This document shows, one piece after another, positions 54,990-64,000 of a DNA stretch of 64,000 nucleotides. The stretch lies in the NCBI GenBank assembly GCA_043228905.1, contig JBHGNT010000013.1, positions 2,418,001 to 2,482,000 of the forward strand. The letters run 5' to 3'. Each line of letters begins with the position of its first letter. Within the stretch, counting starts at the first letter, position 1. The notes below the pieces were generated by a model, which ran no database searches, had not been told where the DNA came from, and saw nothing but the letters and a program-made list of their open reading frames with translations. Both the position numbers and the translations under genes were made by a program. The stretch comes from Azolla caroliniana. Taxonomy: Eukaryota > Polypodiophyta.

Positions 54990-55145
54990 GAGAGAAGATA
55001 TTCTGCTTCAAACTGTCAAGGCCTTAGCTTGACAAAAAAAGATTGAACAAGAGAGGAAAAGAAAGAGAAAACAATGGCTATATTTTTATTATAATAGGAA
55101 AATATATGTTGTAAATTATAATATCTTTACGTAAAACATATATAA
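54889..55145. repeat. gypsy G2 leader with (AG)n
   Basis: A GA microsatellite at 54932-54979 and AT-rich sequence matching 8714-8870. The LTR itself is not clearly delimited and seems lost. Confidence 0.6.
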
Positions 55146-55222
55146 CCAAATTGTTAGAGTTGAGTGCTCCTCTTTTGGAGGTCATGACTTCGACTCACCC
55201 TAAACCTCATGGGGTTTCATCT
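55146..55222 (+). repeat. SINE-like tRNA-derived segment, copy 3
   Basis: Diverged copy of 22613-22690 (TTGTTAGAGTTGAGTGC, GACTTCGACTCA), with the same CCTCATGGGGTTTCAT end. Confidence 0.4.
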
Positions 55223-56404
55223 ACTCATGACATCTTGTATCCATTCTCATTCTAATTTAATACATTCATTCTTCTCTTATCATTTCATTCCTCTCTTTTC
55301 GTGATCTCTTTATATCGTTCTTCAGTAGCTCTATCCTCTGTCTTGGTTCTGACACATAGAGCCTTTCCAAGAAGCCAACAATTTAGAGCCATTTCAATAA
55401 ATTGCTCCTCCTTCACTATACAATCTCATTGTATTCAAACATTGGTGATGACAAAATTTCCTAAACCAACTCCAAGTTTCTTTGAAATCATTATCAAAAA
55501 TATTCATTTCTGCAACCAATCATCGAGCCTTGTTTGTAGACTGTAATACCTGATGGAGGCAATGCAATTAACAATCGATGAGATGAATAAATTCAAGCAT
55601 AAAAACATTCCTTTAATTTAGGGTATCTCTAATTTAAGCATAAAAATAGGTTTTAGAGGATTCTCTAAAAACTATTTTTATTATATTTTCATCTTTGTTG
55701 AGCACATATTCATACCTCATCCTTCTTCTTTATCAAACTTCTAATGATTGATTAAATTATACCAAATTTCTACCTTGCTGCGAAGACGAGATGATGGTTG
55801 TTCTATTAACTCCAAAATTTGTAGGTTTGGTTCATTATTCAAATGAGGTCGAAGACCTCGCTTGTGGGTTGAATTCATCTTTGTAATGTTAATTAACTGA
55901 TTTTAGATTGACTTAATTAGGAGTAAGGTTTTGACATGATTAAAATTTCAAATTCCATCAAAAAACACCAATTTAAGGAAGAAAAAGAAGGAGAAGGAGA
56001 AGGAGAAAGATGGAAAGGGGAAGAAGAAGACAATGGTGACCACCACCACCATAATGGACAGAGGGCATATTGGAAGAGAAGAATCAAATGAAAGAATGAA
56101 AGAAGAGGAAAGCAGAACCACGACAACAAAGAGGAGAGAAAGAAGAAGAACGAAGGGAACAAGAAGCTATGGTGTAATGCGTAAGGTGTGTAATGTGTAA
56201 CATGAAATGTTAATGTGTGAATGTGAGGAAGAGTGTGTACACATGCACATTTGGCTATTTGTGTGCATGTGTACAAATGTGAGAGACAAGGGTAAGTAGG
56301 TGTAACTACCCCCATTTGGCTTTTTGTACTATATATAAACCCCCACCCATGGGGCATGAAAAGGAGAAATATAGTGAAGTTACCCCTGAACTTGTGCTTG
56401 TCTT
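55223..56404 (+). repeat. duplicated segment with LTR-like promoter (left of LINE)
   Basis: Twin of 9213-10375. It includes the hairpin at about 56236-56276, TATATATAAACC at about 56333, and the purine-rich stretch 55975-56130. It diverges from the twin at about 56405, where the LINE begins, and resumes at about 62075. Confidence 0.75.
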
Positions 56405-56453
56405 GATTTTCCCTCAACCCTTTTTCTTTCTTTTGCTTCTTCATCTTTTCTAC

Positions 56454-56501
<48 letters not shown>

Positions 56502-56970
56502 TCTCGTTGTTCCTCTCTCTCTGCAACGGTCATGCTGCCTCTCTCTGCAACAGTCGTGCTGTTGTTGCCATGCTGTTGTCGTTGTTGTTTGCGACGTCTG
56601 TCACCGCCTACTACCGTGCTGCACTTTCTCTCTCCCCCCCATCGTGTTGTCGTCTGTTGCCACGCGGCCGCCTCTGACGTTTGCTGCCGTCTATTGCCGT
56701 GCTGCCGTCTGTCGCCGTCTATTGCCATCTGCGTGTTGGACGACTTGCTGCCGTTCGTCATTGACCATCATAGTCACTGTTGCCATTGCCGTGTTCTTCT
56801 CCTTCTTGTTCTTGACGTTGCTGAGTGCCGTGTTTCTTTTCTTGGCGGCGCATTCTTGTTCTTTTAGCGTGCTCGGCGCGTGCAAAATGCCGAGGTGACT
56901 GCGACATACACACAAACTTGGCTAAGTTTCGAACCCATTTATTTTATGTTTTTTTCTTATTGACACTACA

Positions 56971-58164
56971 ATGTCTAAACGATAGGAACATAAGGATACA
57001 CAAGACGAGGCTATAAGTAAGGAGGACTTTTTAGATATGTTTAACCATTTAACAAAAATAGAGATGGATATGAAAAAATGGGTGAAAGACGCCGAAACCC
57101 ACAAGAAAAAAGATAGAGAGGAAAAATACGCCCTCAAGGCCGAAATAGAAAAACTTAAAGAGGAAAACACAAACCTCAAACAACAACTTAATGACATCGA
57201 GGTATCCCGAGAGGATGGTGAAATATCCTCCATAGAGGATATAAAAGATGAGATCAAAATAGTTAAAGAGGAGGTTAAAAATAACATAGAGTTAGCAAAA
57301 CGGGTTGGGTAGATGTGGTTAAAAGAAACATTAAAAAAGAAATAAAGCATGAAAATATTGTTAATACCACCCTCGAAGAGGAGAAAATGCGTTAGGCCCG
57401 ACGCCTAAATGTGCATGTCACTGGGCTCAAGGAAGGTGCATCCCCGGACGAGGATGCACAAACACTCGGGAAAATGTTAGGGTACACAACGACCCTACCT
57501 ATCACCAAAGCTTGAAGGGACGGACGCGCCACAACTAGGAAGAGAGCCTTAGTTCTTCAATTTAAGGACTTAGACTCGAGAATCACTGTAGAAAGTAGCG
57601 TGCGGAAGTAGGTATGAAGACCGAACAGAAGGAAGAAAACTCAGGTTTAATGGAGAGCTTGAGCTTACGCAGTATGCGCGGGAGAGACAGAGAGAGAACA
57701 CAAGAAAATATATTCAACAATAATACTCAGTCTGTACATAAGACGTGCTCAGTGAACACTTTTATACAAGCCCTAGAAGGACTGACCGAAGTACTGACAG
57801 TACTTCAATGCTCATCAAGAGCTCCTACACTAACTCCCAAATATATTCCTCACAGAATATCTTTCCTAACGACCTCCCGGTTTACGCACTCGGCCTAACC
57901 GTCGGTCCCAACCGATCCGGTCCTCGGCTTCTTCAGCCGAACCGGCCGATGTTGAGCTTGTCTCTCAACAATCACTTTCTTTAAGAAGAGACCAATTCTT
58001 CGAGGATTGGGTGGGGACCCTATCTATCTCGATGAAGACCTCACCAAGATGCAAATTGAGCATCACAAGAGTTGTATGCCAAAGGTTATGCAAGCTCATA
58101 AAGAAGGCCATCGTGCCTTTTATCGAGATGGGCGAGTGATCATAAATGATCGCACTACTAATTG
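56971..58164 (+). pseudogene. LINE ORF1 (split by solo LTR)
   Basis: ATG 56971 (MSKR then TAG). A coiled coil at 57037-57312 (EIEKLKEENTNLKQQLNDIE) is followed by a frameshift near 57300. The RRM-like part reads RRLNVHVTGLKEGASPDEDA, ATTRKRALVLQFKDLDSRI, then after the inserted LTR GDPIYLDEDLTKMQIEHHK and FYRDGRVIINDR. TAG and TGA stops replace CAG and TGG. ORF1 proteins bind element RNA. It ends at TGA 58162-58164, in the same frame as ORF2. Confidence 0.78.
57585..57970 (-). mobile_element. solo copia LTR, TSD ATCAC
   Basis: 386 bp, TG...CA in both orientations (TGTAGAAAG...CTCTCAACA). The 5-bp target duplication is ATCAC at 57580-57584 and 57971-57975. The minus-strand TATA box TATAAAAG is followed by GTGTTC-ACT-GAGCAC (57745-57759). 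It is related to the LTR of copia E but of another subfamily. No internal sequence is present, so it is a solo LTR left by LTR-LTR recombination. Confidence 0.95.
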
Positions 58165-59593
58165 ACGGCATGTGGCCCATGTGACAGAAAACACACTTAG
58201 GATAACCTTATGGAATTGTAACGGCGCACTCTGGACACACCCCGGCCGACTAGAGGAGATATTAAAGGAATCAGATATAGTTTTCCTAGTAGAAACACAC
58301 CAAAACCCAAATAGGGGACTCCCAAGAGTCGAAGGATTTCGTTGGGAGTTGGCTTTTAGACAAACCTCATGTCGATGCACTACCAGGGGACCTGGAGGTG
58401 TCGCAATATTGTTTCGGAGGGAGCTACATAATAGGATAGAAATACTGAGCACAGACCCAGAAGCTCGTTTTATGTGGGTGAAAGTCTCCACAAGCAAGGA
58501 CAAGGCAGTATTTTTCGCCATTTGTTACTTCCCCCCGAAAGGCTCTCGTTATAATCTGGCTGACGAGGCGAGATTAGTTGATGAAGGAGTGCCACATGGG
58601 CCTTCCCCATATGAACCTCTATTGGATGACATAATCCGATATTCTTCCCAAGGAGAAGTATTCCTTGTAGGAGACTTTAATGCGAGAACCCAATCCCGAC
58701 AATGCACAATATTTCAAATGAATAGAAACCTAGAAATGGTAAATGTCGATCCTTTAGACATAGACACCACACGTAGATCAAAGGATCAAGGTGCGGACGC
58801 CACGAGCTTTGGCCATCATTTGCTTGAACTTGGCAGTCGGCACCAGATGGTCATATATAATGGTTTAGCCAAGTGGCCAGGTTCGGAAGAGCTCACATGT
58901 TTCCCACATGGAGGAGGGGAAAGCACAATTGATTATCTAATAGCATGCCCTGAAGCTACCCACATGATTAACTCCTTCCGAGTGGCCCCATGTCTTATTG
59001 GCGCGGACCATAGTTTCTTATACTTCGAGCTAAAATGTGATATCTCTAACGTCACCAACTCTAGTCAACCACACCATGACATCACAATACATTTCACACA
59101 TGAGCTCTCTGACATATATACTCGACATGTTCAAGCCCATCTCTCCTCCCTTGATCCCTCCCTAGCTTTAGAGAGCCTTAGTACGAAACTCACACACATC
59201 CTTCACTCTGCAACAGTTAGCAGTTTCCCATACACGAAACACTCCAATCAAGCTAAAGTAGGATCTATGCCACAAAATAGATGGTATGATGAGGATTGTA
59301 GGTGCTTACATAGACAACTTACAATATCACAACTCAGTGGTAGTATTACCTCAGTACAAGCTCATAAAGAAATGCGCAAGATGACACGTTGTAAGAGACA
59401 AGCATGGGAGGCATCCCAATATTGGGAACTCTACCATATGCTCATGAGTAACGATTGTGCCACTGCATGGAAGAGATTATGAGAACCAAGACCACAAACA
59501 CCCATCAAAGATCCCGAAACTTGGCACACTTATACAGAGAGACTTTGCCAAATCCCAAACCAACCACCCATTCCAATGCCTTCTACACCGTGA
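58165..59593 (+). pseudogene. LINE ORF2 endonuclease part
   Basis: An APE-type endonuclease with TLWNCNGALW (Asn), FLVETHQNP (Glu), GGVAILFRREL, VFLVGDFNAR (Asp/Asn) and LIGADHSFLYFE (His; the usual SDH is ADH). The frame has no ATG start: it follows ORF1 in frame after one TGA. In-frame TGA stops at 59480-59482 and 59591-59593 both sit where CGA would give Arg. It nicks target DNA to prime reverse transcription. Confidence 0.87.
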
Positions 59594-61558
59594 CCTACTG
59601 TGGGGACACTCTTCACGACCTCTAGGGTCACGAAGGTCATAAAGAAATTACAACATAGGAAGTCCATGGACCACACAGGATTGCGAGCAGAACACATCAT
59701 ATATGCGAGAGAGTGCCTAGCTCCCTTGCTAACTCTAATCTTCAATCGTGCCCTCACAGAGGGTTTTCTACCACAATGGACCATGAACACAGTGGCCCCC
59801 ATACATAAAGGGGGGGATCCCATGGACCCAAATACTTATAGGACCATTATGATAGGTCATACCCTTGCTAAATTATATGGTGCAATAATGGAGGCAGAGC
59901 TTAGCGATTATATGGAGACCTTAAATCTTCGTTCACCTGAACAAGTTGGCTTTAGACGAGCCTTCTCCACTATTGATCATATCTTCACACTTAGATGCTT
60001 AATTGACCAGACTAAGGCTCGCAAGAAGAAACTATATTGTTGTTTTGTGGACTTCCGCAAAGCCTTTGACACAGTCCCTAGAGAGCGGTTGTTTGATAGG
60101 CTTAAGAGCTTGAGGATACCATATGACTTCGTTTGGGCCATCTATGCACTATATGAACAAGTGTCCGGGTGTGTTCGATGCCCAGGTGGCATATCCAATA
60201 GTTTCATTAGCAGTATTGGTGTAAAACAAGGTTGCCCCTTATCTCTGACTCTTTTTGGGATCTACATTGATGAGATCACAGATTTTATTGCTCGTAAGGG
60301 AGGCAATGGAGTAGTCCTTGGGGATACACAGGTGCGTATCTTGCTTTATGCAGACGACATAGTTTTGCTCTCTGAATCCGAACACGACCTACAAAGGCAC
60401 CTTAATGCCTTAGATGTCTTTTGCACACAACGAGGATTGGTAGTGAATCTAGGAAAAACTAAAGTCCTTATCTTCCACACGTTGGCCCAAGTTAGACCTA
60501 GGTGTCACCTAACTATCTTCCATAGCCCAGTTGAGGTGGTTGGATCATATGTTTATCTCGGAGTCACTTTCAGTGCCCGCTCAAGTAAATTTTCGATGAC
60601 ACAAGCAACGAAGGATAGACTTACAAGAGGACATGCATCCATCTCACTCCTCGAGAGACAATGCCACCAAGCATACTTCCAAGAGCCACGAACTAAAGGG
60701 TGGCTCTTTGACTCATTAGTGACTCCCTCTCTCATGTATGCATCAGCGGTTTGGGCTCCAAGACTACCATCTTTCATGTGGACGCAATTAGAGAGACCAT
60801 TGGTGATGATGTTATCACGCCAACTCCGAAGCAAATCATCGGTCCCACATGACATTATTAGGGCTGAGTTCACTCTACCCCCTATGTTAGTAGAAGCACT
60901 TTTTCAACTTGTAGTCTTTATCCACAAGATACATAACCAACCACTTGATAGAATATCCCATCAAGCCTTTAAGGCTTCTTGAGCACTGTATGAGTCCGGC
61001 TATACTACCTCATGGTATGGCATGATGGTGAGTTGGCTTCTTGCCAACGGTCTAGACATTAATAACCTCCCCCCCCTTAAGTACGACCACACGTCTGATA
61101 ACACTTTAATCTCTCATGAGGACCGTAATAAAGTAATATGCCAAGAAATATGGCAAATTTATACTCGGTATAAATGGATCACCCCACTAGAGCCACTCCC
61201 ATATAAAATGTCGTACTATAAGGAACACTTTATGCACTTCTCTAAGTTAGGTTTTATCACACGGCCAAGATATCTAGATGTATTCTTACCACATGCACTA
61301 AGGGTTGCCATTGGTCAACTTAGAATATCATCTCACCAACTTGAGATTGAGAATGGACGTACTAATCGAGTCCCTATGGAGGAAAGGATATGTAGGTTAT
61401 GCCACATAGAGATAGAGGATGAGTACCATTTTACATGCAAATGCCCCACCTATGCTGAGATAAGGGCAAAATACCAAGACATACTTGGTTCCTCTCCCAC
61501 CCTCCCTAAACTATTAGATACACTAGATATAACGAAATTAGGTAGATACATCTTATAA
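59594..61558 (+). pseudogene. LINE ORF2 reverse transcriptase and zinc cluster
   Basis: RT motifs in order: MDHTGLRAEHI, APIHKGGDPMDPNTYR, CCFVDFRKAFDTVPR (catalytic Asp), IGVKQGCPLSLTLFGIYIDE, LLYADDIVLL (catalytic YADD), and GLVVNLGKTKV. TGA at 60980-60982 (CGA) interrupts it. The next part has CRLCHIEIEDEYHFTCKC, a C-C-H-C zinc cluster usual at LINE C-termini. It ends at TAA 61556-61558, probably a changed CAA. Frame 59594-61915 has no frameshift, only these stops. Confidence 0.9.
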
Positions 61559-61915
61559 TTGAAACAACACAGAGAGAATAAGTTACAAAATGTTGATAAT
61601 AATGTTGCTAATGTTTACCAACATGTAACAAATGAAGTTTTCCAAGAACAGGGGGAGACAATGAATGTCGACACACCTGCACCACTCAGGCTTTTCTTTG
61701 ATGAAGCAGAAAATCAAAGAAGAACCAAACGCCCTTGGATGCCGGGTTTCAAAGCAACTCGACAAGATGTAGAAGCAATAAAGAAAATAAGGGAACGTGA
61801 ACTACACCACCTAGAAGCCATGGCTAGGGCACTCTATGCATCGGGACCATGGGTCACACCCACACCAAAAACTTTTGACCTCCCACTTCTTTTTGAGAGA
61901 CTTGGGTGGAAATGA
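61559..61915 (+). pseudogene. LINE ORF2 C-terminal tail
   Basis: The same frame continues 118 codons after the TAA, with RRTKRPWMPGFKATRQDVEA, a helical IKKIRERELHHLEAMARAL, and a natural-looking end (LPLLFERLGWK, TGA). Unknown function. The lack of decay suggests it is part of ORF2. Confidence 0.6.
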
Positions 61916-62074
61916 GATTAGGCTTAGTGCAAAGTTTTGTACACTACTAGAACTCTCTTAGCTTAAGCTATTTTCTTTTATTTTAGTTTTGATGATTGGA
62001 TAAACACTCATTTTTGTTGTAAACAAATTGTCTCATGGACCAAATTTGGCCTTAGAAGATGTTAATATATCTTT

Positions 62075-62760
62075 CTTTCTATCCTCTCACATTCCAACCC
62101 ATCAACAATATTCCTCTTACCATAGCGATAAAATTTGGAGTTTGAGGACTCCCGTGGTTTTTCCCTTTCCGTGTTTTCCACATTAAATCTTGGCTCCACC
62201 CCCACCCATCAATAATATTCCTCCTACCATAGTGATCAAGTTCAGAGTTTGTGGACTCCCGTGGTTTTTCCCTTTCAGGTTTTTCTACGTTAAATTTTGT
62301 CTCTGGCTACCATAGTGATAAAGTTCGGAGTTTGAGGACTCTCGTGGTTTTTCCCTTTCCGTGTTTTCCACGTTAAATCTTGGCTCCACCCCCACCCATC
62401 AACAATATTCCTCCTACCATAGCGATAAAGTTCGGAGTTTGAGGACTCCCGTGGTTTTTCCCTTTCTGTGTTTTCTACGTTAAATCTTGGCTCCACCCCC
62501 ACCCATCAATAATATTCCTCCTACCATAGTGATCAAGTTCAGAGTTTGTGGACTCCCGTGGTTTTTCCCTTTCAGGTTTTTCTACGTTAAATTTTGTCTT
62601 TGGCTCCACCCCCCACCCATCAACAATATTCCTCCTACCATATGATAAAGTTAGGAGTTTGTGGACTCCCGTGGTTTTCCCTTTCCGGGTTTTCCACATT
62701 AAATCTTGTGTCTCTGTACTTGTGTTTTCTGCCATTTCAATCTTTGCCCCCGCATACGCA
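62075..62760 (+). repeat. LTR-like segment right half with six 110-bp tandem units
   Basis: GGACTCCCGTGGTTTTTCCC-type units occur at about 62137, 62247, 62328, 62433, 62547 and 62656, against three in the twin (10430-10735). Two unit subtypes alternate, GGAGTTTGAGG and AGAGTTTGTGG, suggesting amplification of a two-unit block. It ends at CAATCTTTGC like the twin. Confidence 0.85.
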
Positions 62761-63165
62761 TTGCCGAGGTCCGGCTGTGGCTGGTTGCATATTGTCATAA
62801 ACATCGGCTCAAATTTTAGCCTTAGGTCCTTGTATATATATATTTCTCTTAGACAAACTTTATCTGACTTTAAACCTTTGTATAAAGCGTGGTATGTAAG
62901 ACTCAGTATGTAAGACTTGGCATGCAAGAATTAGTATGCTTGATTTTATTGTATACATAAGACTTGGCATGAGCATGCTTATCATGCATCACTACATGTA
63001 TAAAAAGGGTTGATCTCCCTTGTTAACATCAAGGACATCAACACTAGTCATGGAATAGTTATTCTCACTCATTTTCATCAACTTCCCCATTCTCCTATCT
63101 TCCAACTATTCATCTGTGACAAATTGATCTCCTTCCTTCTTTTTCTTCTTTCTCAATACCCTATT
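62761..63165 (+). repeat. LTR/leader of third gypsy family
   Basis: It contains a TATAAAAAGGG box (about 63000-63010) and several GACTTGGCATG/AAGACTTGG repeats at 62900-62970. A leader follows with a pyrimidine-rich tract before ATG 63166. LTR borders and primer site were not located. No gene. Confidence 0.5.
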
Positions 63166-64000
63166 ATGTTAGAATCATTTAGTAGCCTTGACCAAATATT
63201 GGCGGCCCTGCAACAACTCCAACATGAGAATGCAAACTTGCGAAACTCCGTCCAAGAACTTCAGGCGGCCACAACAGTCATACCTTACCCAATTATTGAC
63301 CCTTTTTGCCACGGAACCCAATGTTAGCTTGCCAGATAAATTCGATGGAACGAGTTCACAATTAAGAGGCTTCATCAACTAGATCCGCCTTATTATTCGC
63401 CTTCAGCCCTGACGCTATTTTGATGACTTTCGACGATTCAGGCTCATCGGCACATTGCTGACAGGACAAGCCCAAGCTTGGTTTGCCCCTCTAGTGGAGA
63501 CCTCTTCGCCCCTCTTGAGCAATTTCCAAGCATTTGTTACCGAATTTGAAGCAACTTTCAAGGAGACTGACAAACGACAAGCCGCACTAAACAAACTATA
63601 TGCATTACAACAAGGAGAAGGTGCAACATCAATCTATGCATCTGAATTTCATCAGCTCGCGTGCGATGTCGAATGGGATGGACAAGCCCTCCTTGATCAA
63701 TTCCATTGAGGATTACGAGGTGAGATAAAAAATCTTTGGCTTAACTTTCTTGAGCCCACATCCTTGAATGAGGCTATTTCCCAAGATGTGTGGTGCGATA
63801 ACCGTCTCTTTGAGTTCGGACAAGAGGAATGTCCTCACTGGATCCATCCACCTTGGCTAGCCGCGACACGAAGTCACCTACCGTGGTTGAAGCCCCCAAC
63901 ACCCATGTCATCCTCCACTTAATCTTCAACTCCCGCCATAGATTCTAGCTCCCCAATGGAGATCAATCAAATTCGCTTCCGACCATTGACGAATGTGCTA
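63166..64000 (+). pseudogene. gag: gypsy gag, third family (runs off the window)
   Basis: ATG 63166 (MLESFSSLDQILAALQQLQH) starts a coiled coil. A frameshift at about 63300 leads to EPNVSLPDKFDGTSSQLRGF, then stops near 63380 and 63415. Next is LIGTLLTGQAQAWFAPLVE, FKETDKRQAALNKLYALQQGE, ASEFHQLACDVEWDGQALLDQ, TGA (63707-63709), and on to PMEINQIRFRPLTN, the usual lead-in to the zinc knuckle. It is distinct from the two gag families elsewhere in the window. Downstream parts lie outside. Confidence 0.78.

Larger units (their letters stand above)
56405..62074 (+). mobile_element. LINE (L1-type organisation) with nested solo LTR
   Basis: About 5.7 kb, inserted in the LTR-like segment whose uninterrupted twin is at 9901-10790. 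Parts: a 5' region with (CT)n (56457-56498) and GC-rich CTGCCGTC-type repeats to 56970; ORF1; ORF2 with endonuclease, RT and a zinc cluster; and a 3' region 61916-62074. A long target duplication and poly(A) tail are not clear; both flanks are CTTT-rich, which hides the borders. Confidence 0.85.

Noticed and set aside
56457-56498. (CT)n as LINE poly(A)-like tail or target site
   Set aside because: It lies at the 5' side before ORF1 and is not A-rich; treated as 5' region microsatellite.

Overview
The window is nuclear DNA of a land plant. The evidence is a U2 and a U1 snRNA gene that both have the plant Pol II snRNA promoter (upstream sequence element, 33 bp, TATA, about 33 bp, start), a plant-type tRNA-Pro(UGG), and Ty1/copia, Ty3/gypsy chromodomain and LINE elements primed or organised as in plants. 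The gypsy gag and chromodomain look like the chromovirus type found in fungi and non-seed plants, so a moss, lycophyte or fern is possible, but I cannot name the organism. I see no ordinary single-copy host protein gene. Almost everything is transposable-element DNA, nested and repeatedly duplicated, and most reading frames are broken by premature stops of the C-to-T type.

Layout. 1-8.7 kb, 11.4-22.5 kb and 44.4-50.8 kb are mosaics of the same pieces: a gypsy leader and gag, minus-strand copia pol remnants, a gag-only LTR element, and in two blocks a tRNA-Pro gene. The same breakpoints recur in different copies, so they are segmental duplications rather than independent insertions. From 22.7 to 44.4 kb there is a deep nest. 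A minus-strand gypsy element is split by a complete copia element (23476-29357, 5-bp target duplication AAGAT) and again by a second, plus-strand copia family (29995-43910). Inside the protease/integrase coding region of the latter sits a 7.78-kb element (33007-40789) with 37-bp terminal inverted repeats. It carries a U2 gene on the plus strand and a U1 gene on the minus strand, between 0.6-kb direct repeats that are in turn flanked by palindromic repeats.

50.8-55.1 kb is the most complete gypsy copy (minus strand, gag to chromodomain). 55.9-62.7 kb is an LTR-like segment, twin of 9.9-10.8 kb, split by a LINE whose ORF1 is in turn split by a solo copia LTR with target duplication ATCAC. The window ends in the gag of a third gypsy family.

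The main result is the snRNA-bearing TIR element. Both snRNA genes look structurally intact and have matching promoter spacing. The 3.3-kb direct-repeat geometry suggests that one unit plus part of the next of a U2-U1 gene array was captured and inserted into a retrotransposon. Secondary points are a ten-pentamer heat-shock-element array beside a chromovirus 3' end, a conserved C-terminal extension on copia pol, a palindrome beside the TATA box that changes in a compensated way between copia LTR families, and a frameshift at the catalytic Glu codon of integrase shared by gypsy copies.
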